This document shows, one piece after another, positions 1 through 9,093 of a DNA stretch of 64,000 nucleotides (positions within the stretch are counted from its first letter, which is position 1; each line of letters starts with the position of its first letter). The notes under the pieces were generated by a model. It searched no databases and had not been told where the DNA came from. It saw nothing but the letters and a program-made list of their open reading frames with translations. Origin of the DNA: Chitinispirillum alkaliphilum (GTDB lineage Bacteria > Fibrobacterota > Chitinivibrionia > Chitinivibrionales > Chitinispirillaceae); NCBI GenBank assembly GCA_001045525.1, contig LDWW01000022.1, positions 1-64,000 on the forward strand, read 5' to 3'. The position numbers and the translations under genes were made by a program.

Positions 1-1
1 C

Positions 2-115
2 GATCCTTTGGGGCTCCTGGATAGATTTGAGGTGAGGTGTTACAGTCATGAGGCCAAGGCCCGTTGGGCCGACACGTTCCGGGAAAACTATAACAAACCC
101 ATAGCCCCGGCATGA
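2..115 (+). CDS. C-terminal tail of an unidentified protein (partial)
   Basis: An open frame enters from the left edge and ends at a TGA, giving 37 residues that end RENYNKPIAPA. The charged composition (HEAKARWADTFREN) looks like real coding sequence. I cannot assign a family. Because an array of short repeats resembling multiple transposase-binding sites starts about 70 bases downstream, a transposase C-terminus is a reasonable guess, but only an inference. Confidence 0.4.
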   Translation, partial: DPLGLLDRFEVRCYSHEAKARWADTFRENYNKPIAPA

Positions 116-183
116 GATCCGGTGAGAATGTTGCCCCTTTGGGGCTCTTGATATCTGGTTTACACAGAACTTTCCGCACTACC

Positions 184-560
184 GTAACATAGCCTGAAAA
201 GTTAGTAACATAGCCTGAAAAGTTAGGAACAAGGCCTGAAAAGTTAGTAACAAGGCCTGATTTTGCTTCCAAAGCACCTGTTTCTAACATTTTTTGGCCT
301 GTTTCAACCGTTTTTGTCCATGTTTCTATGATTTTGGTTATCGTTCCAGAGAGATTGATAGCTGTTTCTTGCTTTTTTGGCCATGTTTCTACCAATTCTG
401 TGGTTGTTCCTAACTTTTATGGTGATGTTCCTAACTTTTTTTGCCTTTCTCAACAGTTTTTGGCCATGTTAGGGGTGATTTTAGTTTCTCCACAAAGATT
501 GTTAGCTGTGCCTTACGGCTTTGTGCCTGTTCAACCGATTTTTTGGTGATGTTCCTAACG
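184..560. repeat. Array of ~21-bp repeats in two opposed orientations
   Basis: Four tandem copies of a 21-bp unit (GTAACATAGCCTGAAAAGTTA and close variants) lie at 184-264. From about 270 to 560 the reverse-complement form recurs in diverged copies (for example TTTTATGGTGATGTTCCTAAC near 416-436 and again near 541-560, and TTTTTTGGCCATGTTTCTAC near 373). The period is a multiple of three, which explains why one frame stays open for 73 codons; I do not regard that frame as a gene. Several short repeats on one side facing inverted ones on the other resemble the transposase-binding arrays at ends of IS21-, Mu- or Tn7-like elements. That role is inferred. Confidence 0.7.
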
Positions 561-969
561 GATTTGCATTAAGAAAGACTCTTTCAGTACTCAATTTATA
601 TATGTAAACACACCCTATGGTTTTCTCCTTCATTCTTTTTCCGGAACACGCAATGTAGGGGAGGTTCTTTTCTTAAAATGTTAGCAGTGTTATTTTAAAA
701 AGCGATATCTGGAACACAAAGCTGAGGAAATTTTTGCTGAACGGGTATTTGCATTCTTAAACAAGTGGGGTTTTTCTGGTTTTCTGCAATGTGTGAAACC
801 AGCATATTCATCGAGCATTTTGGCCCCGCGTAAAAATCGAACCTACGCTCAAGAATGAGGTGTTATCTTTTTATGCACTGCCCGAGAGCTGCCATTTACC
901 TTAATCTCATCATTCTCGATACTGTTTTGATCAAAGTTTTCACTCTATCTGATTCCTGTCCACAGGTTT

Positions 970-1161
970 ATGCAATGTTTACATCCGGTGGTAATTCAAA
1001 CTCGCCAACTACGTACTGAATATTATGTTGTGGCTGCTACGCTGCTTGTTTCCGGTGGAATGACTGCCTTGCGGGTTGCATCACTTACATCAGTTTTATT
1101 AATGGCTGTTTTTTCTGTTTTCCTGTTATGGATTATTAAATGCCTTAGATATCAGGAGTGA
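970..1161 (+). CDS. possible small membrane protein
   Basis: A 63-residue frame with two hydrophobic stretches (roughly residues 20-35 and 40-56) and a short charged tail (KCLRYQE). The upstream CACAGG is only a weak ribosome-binding site. No family is recognised. It sits alone between the repeat array and the next gene, in otherwise featureless sequence (561-969 and 1162-1329 show nothing). It may be a chance frame. Confidence 0.22.
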   Translation: MQCLHPVVIQTRQLRTEYYVVAATLLVSGGMTALRVASLTSVLLMAVFSVFLLWIIKCLRYQE

Positions 1162-1329
1162 AAAACTTTCAAAACGTTAAGGTCTGAAAAAGGGATGTTC
1201 TGTTTTCTGATTTCTGATATCCCGAAACACGTCCAATATTTATTTTACCAATTGTCATCTCGTCAGACAAACAAATTCATCTGATATCAGACAAATCCTA
1301 TTACACCATGTAAACAGAAAGGGCCTTTG

Positions 1330-2553
1330 ATGATGAAATCCCCTCTTCTTTTGTTACCCCTCCTCTCCTTTGCCGTTGTTAGTGCTGACATTTACCAAAG
1401 CTTCTATTCGAGGTATTCTGTATACCTTGAGGATGAGTTTTCTGTGGGGCAGGCGGTTTTGGTTCCTGGACTGAAGAGTTCACGGGAGAGAATCCTTAAT
1501 TTTGGCACACTCGACAATAGCAACATTGGTCGGTACTATGCGTATATGCAGATTCCCCGGGATAGTTTTGTGGCTGGGATACAGGTGCGGAATTTAAACC
1601 GGAGCAGATCCTATGGTGAAAGTGAATACAGAGATAGATTTTTGCCTGACCACTATTACTACTCCCCAGAGGCATTCAGATCAACGAAAACAGATGAAGT
1701 GACAACCAGTTTATGGTTTCACCCTACAAAGGAGAGCTTTTTAGCCGGAATTTCCGCAGACCTTTTCATCTACCGAGATGAAAGCGTTCTTAACGAAATT
1801 GAGTATTGGGGTGGGGAGAGTAACAGATACGAATATGAGGAACAGCAAAAGAGGCGTTTTCTTAGAAGCAATTTAGCCTTTGTTTTCTTTGAAAAGCATT
1901 TCGTAAACTTCAACTACAACGTATCAAATGCCAATTGGCAATATTCTCAATATCATACCATTGCAACACAAGATAATGCTTTATTTGAACAGGAAATAGA
2001 ATCTGATAATGAAAAGAGCAGACATACTGCGAGATTATCATATGTCCTGAAGCTTGATGGTGCCTTGCGCTACGTAGTTGCTTCTTTCGGCTTTTTCGAT
2101 TTAGAAACAAATATGGATGAGGACTACGTAAAAGACTTAATTGCTGACAGAAACTATACCTTTGACTGTCAGTGGAGCTCATGGATCTTTTTTAACGGCC
2201 CGATAAACCTGTCTGCTCACTTTTCGAAGAAAATCGAACCTCTCGATTTTATGCTCTCACCTGAACTGGATTTTTCTTTCGCTAAACACTGTGATTCCTG
2301 GGATTTTAATTTTTTCCTACCAATAATAGCCTTCTGGACTCGTGGGAATTTCAGGGCAGGAATAAAAGCTGAACTTATATACAAACACGAATTCTGTTCT
2401 ATTTTTCAGAAAGTCAGCTATTTAGCTCAGGCTTACCCGGCAAATTCTTTACTTCTGTCCTACTCCTTCAGTGACAGCTTACGCGTTGCTTCGATTCTGG
2501 AGTTTGGGGATTCTTTTAGTTCAAAGGCTTTAAATCTGCAGTTTGTTTTTTGA
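1330..2553 (+). CDS. secreted or outer-membrane protein of unknown function
   Basis: A protein of about 407 residues with an N-terminal signal peptide (MMKSPLLLLPLLSFAVVSA, cleavage after VSA). The rest is rich in aromatic residues with alternating polar and hydrophobic positions (for example KHFVNFNYNVSNANW and SLRVASILEFGDSFSSKALNLQFVF) and ends in phenylalanine, which is typical of outer-membrane beta-barrels. The frame opens at TTG 1327, but the ATG at 1330 or 1333, a few bases after AGAAAGGG, is the better start. No named family is recognised; an outer-membrane beta-barrel is my best inference. Confidence 0.72.
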   Translation: MMKSPLLLLPLLSFAVVSADIYQSFYSRYSVYLEDEFSVGQAVLVPGLKSSRERILNFGTLDNSNIGRYYAYMQIPRDSFVAGIQVRNLNRSRSYGESEYRDRFLPDHYYYSPEAFRSTKTDEVTTSLWFHPTKESFLAGISADLFIYRDESVLNEIEYWGGESNRYEYEEQQKRRFLRSNLAFVFFEKHFVNFNYNVSNANWQYSQYHTIATQDNALFEQEIESDNEKSRHTARLSYVLKLDGALRYVVASFGFFDLETNMDEDYVKDLIADRNYTFDCQWSSWIFFNGPINLSAHFSKKIEPLDFMLSPELDFSFAKHCDSWDFNFFLPIIAFWTRGNFRAGIKAELIYKHEFCSIFQKVSYLAQAYPANSLLLSYSFSDSLRVASILEFGDSFSSKALNLQFVF

Positions 2554-2650
2554 GTTGGCCGAATTGATCTTTAGCGGTATTTGGGTGGGGGGTTGTTATT
2601 GCGGTTTATTCCGATGGTGGGATTTTCATGCACAAACTACTGCAGTCCAA

Positions 2651-2844
2651 TCCTCAAACATTGCGGGGAAGTGAAAAAAAGGGGGTATTGCACGATCACC
2701 ACCTATCCTAAGTACTACCGCAGTTAGTAATGGTTTTCGAAGAATCATGTTTGGATTACAGATTTTGGACCAAAACTGCTTGTGATTCCTGCCACTACTA
2801 CTGGAGCTTACCTTACAAGCCATAGCTCCACAATTACCAATTTT
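2651..2844. repeat. dispersed intergenic repeat, copy A
   Basis: This stretch aligns with 5204-5427 despite many substitutions. Shared blocks include TCCTCA(A/G)ACATTGCGG, CCACCTATCC, AGTACT(A/G)CCGC and a GGA(T/C)TACAG block. It then continues through TGTGATT...GCCACT to GAGC...CCATAG...CAATTACCAA. It fills the gap between two envelope-protein genes. I see no convincing coding frame in it. It may be a decayed mobile element or a duplicated regulatory segment. Confidence 0.55.
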
Positions 2845-2966
2845 GCTAAAAAGAGCTACGGGAGAAAGAACAAACCTCTCAAATTTATTGCTCACGAAGA
2901 GTTTATATTGGTATATTATTCTTGCTTGTATAAATGTTTGATTCCTGTCACCAGTTGGAGAGAGAA

Positions 2967-4118
2967 ATGTTTAAAATGCCTGATAGTCTTGAAGACCTAC
3001 AAATTGCATTCAAGGTGTATTGCAAATTCCGGCAACCGTTTTGTCTGGTCATGCTTGTAATCGGTTTTTTTGTGAATATGTCTGGTGCACAGGTGTTGCA
3101 GGAGGAAATAGCAGAAGAAAGTTCGGGTGATCCAAGGGAGAATGTTTATCAGGAATCAATCTCATATCCGGAAATCACTGCTGCCGATACTATCAGAATG
3201 AACGTATCTTTTGTAGGTTATCGTTTTTACCTGGGAGATAAAAGGCTGACCTTTGGTGAACTTGAGCGCACAGTAAAATCAAACAGACAAGCCTATAGCG
3301 AGATTAATACTGCAGCCAGGACCAATGTTTTAACTGGGATTGTGGGAGGACTTGCATTGATTCCGCTTCTGTTATCTTTCGATGTTTTAACCGGAGAGCC
3401 AAATTGGGTCAGGATAGGGATCGGAACGGCAGGGATAGCTGCTACTATACCACTTAAACGTCGTTTCCTCAGGCAAACGCAAGAGGCTGTTAACACGTAC
3501 AACACCGGGTTGCGGACCGCTTCAGTTTTCAAAAGCGATGAATCAGAAATGGCGCATTTTACTCAACCACTTTCTCCTGAAGACTGTTTGCCAGCCAATG
3601 AGTTCCGAAGCATAAGAACTCTTCACCATGGAGAAAAACAGTTCCATACTTCAATGAATAAATTATCAGAACAGTATAGTTTCATAACACACCCGCAGAT
3701 TTTAAAAAATCTGTTGTACACAGAAGCAATGTCTGATGGTCTTTTTTTGTACAACGGGCTGGACAGTTTGATTCTGGACAAGTGCCTGCTTTCAGGTCGC
3801 TTGGCAGAACATGATTTCAAAGGTGATCTGTTCGAGAGCAGAAACGCTTTGCTCAGAATCAACCGGTATGCCAGAAACGAAGTCACTTTTATGACACTTT
3901 CAGGTGTCAGTTTTGCTTTGGGGTGTGCTGCAACGATCATCGGAGCAATGGTTCTATGGGGCAATGATGATCCCTCCTGGATTCGGGCTGGACTTGTTTC
4001 TATAGGCGCAGGGGGCTTGTTCTCTATTACCCATTTTTATTTTTTAATCAGATCAAGTATTGAAATTGAAAAATTTTTCCGCAATCACAACAGCAGTACT
4101 CTTATGTGTACATATTGA
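2967..4118 (+). CDS. membrane protein with two helical hairpins, unknown function
   Basis: The ATG at 2967 follows GGAGAGAGAA at good spacing, so I prefer it to the in-frame ATG at 2934. The protein is about 383 residues. A hydrophobic N-terminus (PFCLVMLVIGFFVNMSGA) is probably a signal sequence or anchor. Two similar modules follow: a double transmembrane segment interrupted by a (D/E)P.W(V/I)R motif (LTGEPNWVRIGIGTAG, then GNDDPSWIRAGLVSIGAGG), with a soluble region of roughly 150 residues between them. This suggests an internal duplication. No family is recognised. Confidence 0.65.
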   Translation: MFKMPDSLEDLQIAFKVYCKFRQPFCLVMLVIGFFVNMSGAQVLQEEIAEESSGDPRENVYQESISYPEITAADTIRMNVSFVGYRFYLGDKRLTFGELERTVKSNRQAYSEINTAARTNVLTGIVGGLALIPLLLSFDVLTGEPNWVRIGIGTAGIAATIPLKRRFLRQTQEAVNTYNTGLRTASVFKSDESEMAHFTQPLSPEDCLPANEFRSIRTLHHGEKQFHTSMNKLSEQYSFITHPQILKNLLYTEAMSDGLFLYNGLDSLILDKCLLSGRLAEHDFKGDLFESRNALLRINRYARNEVTFMTLSGVSFALGCAATIIGAMVLWGNDDPSWIRAGLVSIGAGGLFSITHFYFLIRSSIEIEKFFRNHNSSTLMCTY

Positions 4119-4450
4119 ACGTATGCGCCTCTTTCCCATAATATAAGGAGTACAATACGAAGATCGTTTTTTATTGCGGAAGACAAGAGAATTAAAATAT
4201 GGTGATACGCTGAAAATGAAGTGTTTCATCAGTAATATCCCGAGAGTGCATAACGGAGTCGCCTGGAGTCGTTTTTAACCTTCTTCTGCAGGTGTGACAA
4301 AGAGAAATCAAACTGTGATGTGTGCAGGGGAGAACCATTGGATTAAACGTATCTACTGAATTATGACTTCTGAGAATTACCCTGCTGTTACATGAATTGA
4401 AACATGACTTTCCAAACTAAACACAGACAAACCGCAAAGGAAAAGAATCT
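4119..4450. other. intergenic, nothing recognised
   Basis: The 330 bases between two plus-strand envelope genes contain no persuasive open frame, repeat or terminator. The promoter of the following lipoprotein gene probably lies here. Confidence 0.5.
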
Positions 4451-5104
4451 ATGGTCAACAATAAGATTACATTTCTTTGTGCTCTTTTAGCAGCAATGCT
4501 CCTTTGCTCGGGCTGCTATTCAGTGCATACTGGTACAAGGCTCAGCTGTCGTCAAAGAAAAGAGTTCAGGGAAAACAGAATGGCACTTGAAAACTTGACC
4601 GTTGGAGTCGTTGCTGGATCGATAATGTCCTGCAGATTCGCTTTCCCACCACCAGGAGCAGATTCTTATCATGTTAGTCCAGAGATTCTGAGTGAATTTG
4701 TCGAGGATGCCCAAAGGACAGGTGTCTTTAAAGAGGTAAATTATCTCGACTCACTTAATTCAAAGCCTGATATAATCATCTCAGTCAAGACGTGCAGAAG
4801 GCGATATTGGTGCGGCCAGGGCGGTATATTAGGTGTATTCACTTTGGGTCTTATTCCTATCCCTGCAGACCCGGTTGACCTCTCATACACCATTCACTTT
4901 TATTCAGTCAAAAGCCCGGCTCAATTATACAAAATAGAAAAAAGGTATATTCACGGAAAGATGATCTGGTGGTTTTCTCCTGTTGTTAACATCCTTTCAC
5001 CCAATCGGTGGTTTGTTTTTAAAAGAGATCGTTTTATCAGAAATCTTGGATATGATCTTTCTCTTATGGCAAACGTTTTGGAAGAGAACTTGAATGCCGA
5101 TTAG
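4451..5104 (+). CDS. predicted lipoprotein of unknown function
   Basis: A 217-residue protein with a clear lipoprotein signal: MVNNKITFLCALLAAMLLCSGC, lipobox LCSGC, so the mature N-terminus would be the acylated cysteine. After a polar region there is a likely globular domain (EILSEFVEDAQRTGVFKEVNYLD, then DIIISVKTCRRRYW) resembling the fold of small envelope lipoproteins that oligomerise at the outer membrane, but no family can be named. AAAGGAAAAG upstream serves as ribosome-binding site. No transcription partner is obvious, since repeats follow. Confidence 0.7.
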   Translation: MVNNKITFLCALLAAMLLCSGCYSVHTGTRLSCRQRKEFRENRMALENLTVGVVAGSIMSCRFAFPPPGADSYHVSPEILSEFVEDAQRTGVFKEVNYLDSLNSKPDIIISVKTCRRRYWCGQGGILGVFTLGLIPIPADPVDLSYTIHFYSVKSPAQLYKIEKRYIHGKMIWWFSPVVNILSPNRWFVFKRDRFIRNLGYDLSLMANVLEENLNAD

Positions 5105-5203
5105 GTGGGATTATACCCCCGGGCATTGTCTGAGTATGATATGTTAAATGCATTGAGGCTATAATCTGTCCAATGTTTTTGAGTAGAAAGATTCCTTTGG
5201 ACT

Positions 5204-5427
5204 TCCTCAGACATTGCGGCAAGTGGAAGGTGGGTATTACAAGATTCCCACCTATTCCCAGTACTGCCGCTGCCGGTAAGGATTGTCGGAGAAATATTTT
5301 TGGACTACAGGTTGTCTCTGCCTATCCCCAATGTTTAGCATGCTTGTGATTCACGCATGTTATTGTAACAGCGTGTGATTTATGCCACTGCTCTGGAATT
5401 TAGAGCCATGGTTCCTCAATTGCCAAA
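5204..5427. repeat. dispersed intergenic repeat, copy B
   Basis: Diverged partner of the 2651-2844 segment, with the same order of conserved blocks. It carries extra sequence of about 40 bases in its middle (around 5310-5355), so the two copies differ by an insertion or deletion as well as by substitutions. Both copies lie downstream of plus-strand genes for envelope proteins. Confidence 0.55.
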
Positions 5428-5466
5428 TAAAAAATCACCTTTCATTTTCCGCTGAATATGTGATAT

Positions 5467-5770
5467 TATTACTTTGGCAATTAAACTTGCAAAAAATTTT
5501 CTCCATCTATTTCACAGGGCGCACGGCAGTAAGCTCCTAAAAAAAACTATCGGGTACAAATCCGCCCCAATCACTGGCGAATATTGGAGCCAGTGTGGGG
5601 CTCCCAAGGCGTTCTTTGCCTACTTTCTTTGGCCTTGGAAAGAAAGTAGGTCGGGGTTTGGGGCTGAAGGCCCCAATTGTTTTTGAAACAGCGCTTCTTA
5701 GCGCTGGACTCTTAAAAAAAGTAATGAAACTCAAACACTCTCTTATGCATATATAATTGCCGGAGTAATA
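5467..5770. mobile_element. MITE-like element, copy 1 (304 bp)
   Basis: Nearly identical to 7287-7598 apart from an 8-base length difference and a few substitutions. Termini are inverted: TATTACTTTGGCAATTA at the left against the complement of AATTGCCGGAGTAATA at the right. The interior is strongly self-complementary: a hairpin at 5619-5650 (CCTACTTTCTTT with AAAGAAAGTAGG), GGGGCTGAAGGCCCC, and AGCGC-GCGCT. It carries no transposase. If TA is a duplicated target, the unit is TTACTCC...GGAGTAA, which would fit mobilisation by an IS630/Tc1-type enzyme (inference). Short frames inside it are stop-free by chance or composition. Confidence 0.8.
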
Positions 5771-5812
5771 TCAGGAGATAAACTACACCTTAGATACAGC
5801 GCTGCTTTAATC

Positions 5813-7063
5813 TCAGTGAAGCCCGACACCAATTCTTCTCTGGTAAATTACTCCCTTTTCACGTGTACTCAGTTGCAGAAGACGCATGCCCGATGCTCCA
5901 GCCCAGTTATTTCTTATTCTGATAGTGTGCTGGTTTGCAGTTTCAATGTTTTTAGAAAAGACAAGTCTTCCCTGAAGGTCATAAACACGGAACATAATGA
6001 CACTTCCAGCATCATTCAATCCTGTAAAGCTTATTTCATTGCGTGTTTCTGTAACCGAAAGATTATTCCGTGGCTTCTGTGAAACGAGCCTGTTAGACGT
6101 GTCATCCAGATAGTAAGCATACTCATATCTTGTGCGCTCCCCACTCACCCAGGCGCCATCAATAAATCTTTGCCTTGATATCATAATCACATTACCCATA
6201 AAGTCATAGCTGTAATCGCTGCGCAGGTCATTTACCCACATATCATCATCCCAAACCTGCCTGAGCCAGCCCGTGGTCAAACCGGAAACATCGGTTGTAT
6301 CGAAAATTCTTCTGAAATTCTCTCTTTGTTCACCAATAACATTTAGTGTGAGCTCTTCGGCAACTGATTTTTTATTAACCGTATAGTAGCGGTAATGGCT
6401 TTCCAAAGACCTCACCCAATCCTCCCTCTCTCTGCTCCAGGAATACGCAAAACTGGTTATGATCTTCCCGTTTTCATAGGTGTTAATTTCTCTGCGAAGA
6501 TTAACCAGCTGCTCATCCCCTAACTGTCTCTGCTGAGTCAAGTGTTCGATCATATTACCCTGTGCATCATATTCGTAGGTATGGCGAACGTGTGCAATCC
6601 ATTCTTCTTCGGTCATTGTATAGCGAATCTCCTCTGTGACCCGCCCTGCTTCATCATAGTTAATGATTTCACGGCCGTAATTTACCAGTTGATCATCAAT
6701 AACATACTGGGAAAGAATTGTATCGCTCTGGGGATGAGAGTAGATACTGTCCCGCTGGACAACTCTCCAGCTAAAATTGAAATCCTCCTCTAAGTACACC
6801 TTTTCAGCCCTGATTCCATCCTCATCATAGTTCCACAGTGTTCTTATATCGTGCTCGAGACCAATAGATTCAAATGACCTGAAAAGTTTTCTGCGCTCAT
6901 CATCATAGCCGATAATCTCCCTGTCAATTATCGACCAGTGTTCATTTGCCAGAAATTCATTTATAGTGGTCACCACAAGAGATGTGTCAGGCCTGAAATG
7001 GCCCTCGGTTCTAATAGTAAAAGTAAACATCAAAGCGGAAGCTAAAAACAGAGACCTTTTCAT
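5813..7063 (-). CDS. secreted YD-repeat-like protein with T9SS-like sorting domain, paralogue A
   Basis: About 416 residues. The start at 7063 is set by GGGAGGTAGCA directly upstream and by a signal peptide (MKRSLFLASALMFTFTIRTEG); longer in-frame starts lack this. The body has repeated Y-(D/E)-x-x-G motifs (WNYDEDG, NYDEAGR, YEYDAQGN, YSYDFMGN), related in style to RHS/YD repeats. The last ~70 residues (VYDLQGRLVFSK, SGMRLLQL, YQRRIGVG) match the pattern of type IX secretion C-terminal sorting domains. The role is unknown, probably a cell-surface or exported protein. Its tandem paralogue lies at 7837-9093. Confidence 0.8.
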   Translation of the reverse strand: MKRSLFLASALMFTFTIRTEGHFRPDTSLVVTTINEFLANEHWSIIDREIIGYDDERRKLFRSFESIGLEHDIRTLWNYDEDGIRAEKVYLEEDFNFSWRVVQRDSIYSHPQSDTILSQYVIDDQLVNYGREIINYDEAGRVTEEIRYTMTEEEWIAHVRHTYEYDAQGNMIEHLTQQRQLGDEQLVNLRREINTYENGKIITSFAYSWSREREDWVRSLESHYRYYTVNKKSVAEELTLNVIGEQRENFRRIFDTTDVSGLTTGWLRQVWDDDMWVNDLRSDYSYDFMGNVIMISRQRFIDGAWVSGERTRYEYAYYLDDTSNRLVSQKPRNNLSVTETRNEISFTGLNDAGSVIMFRVYDLQGRLVFSKNIETANQHTIRIRNNWAGASGMRLLQLSTREKGVIYQRRIGVGLH

Positions 7064-7286
7064 TGCTACCTCCCGAATAGTTATTAAGGGTACATGTACA
7101 GAAAGTGAGATTGTATCAGAAAATCTGTTTGCGTTTTTGAAATTGATAAAAAAGGCATCCACTTTGTAGGCTAATTGGTTATATATAAAGAGCTATTTGC
7201 ATACCAATGCGGACTACTGAATTTCAGCAACCAAATTAACAATGTAAAGGTCTTTATTGGACCACTTATATTTTAAATGTAAATAT

Positions 7287-7598
7287 TATTACTCCGACAA
7301 TTAAACTTGCAAAAAATTTTCTCCATCTATTTCACAGGGCGCACGGCAGTAAGCTCCTAAAAAAAACTATCGGGTACAAATCCGCCCCAATCACTGGCGA
7401 AAGCGCGAATATTGGAGCCAGTGTGGGGCTCCCAAAGCGTTCTTTGCCTACTTTCGTTGGCCTTGGAAAGAAAGTAGGTCGGGGTTTGGGGCTGAAGGCC
7501 CCAATTGTTTTTGAAACAGCGCATCTTAGCGCTGGATTCTTAAAAAAAGTAATGAAACTCAAACACTCTCTTATGCATATATAATTGCCGGAGTAATA
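7287..7598. mobile_element. MITE-like element, copy 2 (312 bp)
   Basis: Second copy of the element at 5467-5770, with better-preserved termini: TATTACTCCGACAATTA at the left is the near-perfect complement of TAATTGCCGGAGTAATA at the right. It contains an 8-base insertion (AAGCGCGA) near 7402. It lies upstream of paralogue A and downstream of paralogue B. The tandem genes are therefore each followed by one copy. Confidence 0.82.
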
Positions 7599-7751
7599 GA
7601 TTGTCTGAGCAAGCCAAGACGAGTACTTTTTTCAGACCGGGAAAGTAAGGCGGCCTTTTTTTTTGTTAACAGGTTCAATTATATTAAGTCATTGTTTACA
7701 TGAACAGTGGTGAGCTGAGGGGTAAGGTACAGTTTGTCCATATTCAGATAA

Positions 7752-7802
7752 TCCCTCCACGTCAGATCTTAGTTAGAATACAGCAGTCTGACGTGAGGGC
7801 TT
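7752..7802. terminator. hairpin downstream of paralogue B
   Basis: The arms CCTCCACGTCAGA and TCTGACGTGAGG form a stem of about 12 pairs with one mismatch or bulge, placed 35 bases past the stop of the minus-strand gene at 7837. There is no U-run, so it may be a transcript-stabilising structure rather than a true intrinsic terminator. Confidence 0.4.
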
Positions 7803-7836
7803 GTTGTGGCTAAATTTACACATGCTTACGTCAATC

Positions 7837-9093
7837 TCAGTTTCTCCCAACACCAAGTCTTCTCTGGTAAATAACCCCGTGTTCCCGGGAACTCAGCTGC
7901 AACAGGCGCATACCTGATGCTCCGGCCCAGTCTTTTCTTATTCTGATAGTATTTTGGTGATTCAACTGTATGGTCTTTGAGAATACAAGCCGCCCCTGCA
8001 AATCATATATCCTGCAGACTACGCTGTTTCCTGCATCCCTGAGACCTGTGAAGGCTATTTCATTTCTGGTTTCGGTTACTGAGAATTTATGGTGTGGCTG
8101 TTGAGTTGCCAGTTGACGGGCAGAAGTTCCGTCCTGGTAATAAGCGTACTCATACCTTATGCGCTCCTGGTCTGTCCAAACCCCATTTTCATAAGTTCGC
8201 AGCAGGTCCTCTGTTACATTGCCCAAAAAGTCGTAACTGAACTGTCTGAGCAGTTGATTTTCCCACTCTCCATCCCTCCAGAACTGAGTGAGTAATCCCG
8301 TAGTTAAACCAGCGACATCGGTTGTGTCGAAAACTCTTCTGGTATTTATTCTTTCTTCCCCGGATATTATCTGAGTAAGTTCTTTGGTAACCCTCTTTTT
8401 ATTAACAGCATAATAGCTGTAATGCCTTTGTGAAATCCTTACCCATTGCAACAAGTCTCTGTTCCAGTCATAAATATTACTGGTAATTATCCTGTCATTT
8501 TCATAGGAGTGTATTTCCCTGCGATCATTAAACAGCTGCTGGTCTTCGGTCTGTCTCTGTTGTGAAATTTCTTCAATCAAATTCCCCCGGGCATCATATA
8601 CATAGGTATTACGAATCTGTGCTACCCACTCATCGTCCATCATAGTATAACGGATTTCCTCTATGATTCGTCCGGCTTGGTCGTAGTTAGTTATTTCACG
8701 GTAAGCATTTTCAAACTGATCATCTGTAAGGTGCTGAATAAGAACCGTATCACTCAGTGGATGAGAGTAAATACTGTCACGTCTGGTAATTCTCCATGAA
8801 TAATCGAATCCTTCCAGTAAATACACCTTCTCAGCCCTGATACCATCCTCATCATAATTCCAGAGAGTTCTTCTGTCCTCCTCAAAAAAAATGGGAGATT
8901 CATGTGCCCTGAAAAGCTCTCTTCGCTGATCATCATAGCCTATAATCTCTCTTTCTATTAATGACCATATGCCATCGGAATAATACTCATTAATTGTGGT
9001 CACTACAAGTGAAGTATCAGGCCTGAAATGGCCATCAACTCTAGATGTAAAAGTAAACAGCAATGCAGAAACTAAAAACAAACCCCTTTTCAT
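7837..9093 (-). CDS. secreted YD-repeat-like protein with T9SS-like sorting domain, paralogue B
   Basis: About 418 residues, colinear with paralogue A and by eye well over half identical, including the GHFRPDTSLVVTTINE start of the mature chain. The start at 9093 follows GGGGAGGTAGTG and opens a signal peptide (MKRGLFLVSALLFTFTSRVDG). It has the same YD-type repeats (WNYDEDG, NYDQAGR, YVYDARGN, FSYDFLGN) and the same C-terminal module (IYDLQGRLVFSK, SGMRLLQL, YQRRLGVG). The upstream regions of A and B also match (GAGCTATTTGCATACCAATG at about 7194 and 9234), so the duplicated unit included the promoter region. Confidence 0.8.
   Translation of the reverse strand: MKRGLFLVSALLFTFTSRVDGHFRPDTSLVVTTINEYYSDGIWSLIEREIIGYDDQRRELFRAHESPIFFEEDRRTLWNYDEDGIRAEKVYLLEGFDYSWRITRRDSIYSHPLSDTVLIQHLTDDQFENAYREITNYDQAGRIIEEIRYTMMDDEWVAQIRNTYVYDARGNLIEEISQQRQTEDQQLFNDRREIHSYENDRIITSNIYDWNRDLLQWVRISQRHYSYYAVNKKRVTKELTQIISGEERINTRRVFDTTDVAGLTTGLLTQFWRDGEWENQLLRQFSYDFLGNVTEDLLRTYENGVWTDQERIRYEYAYYQDGTSARQLATQQPHHKFSVTETRNEIAFTGLRDAGNSVVCRIYDLQGRLVFSKTIQLNHQNTIRIRKDWAGASGMRLLQLSSREHGVIYQRRLGVGRN

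Noticed and set aside
328-549. Open frame of 73 codons at the left end
   Set aside because: It runs through 21-bp repeats, whose period keeps any frame open; there is no start signal or protein-like pattern.
5474-5734. Short frames inside both MITE-like copies (65-76 residues)
   Set aside because: They lie in hairpin-rich DNA with inverted ends, on both strands, with no ribosome-binding sites. The element explains the conservation.
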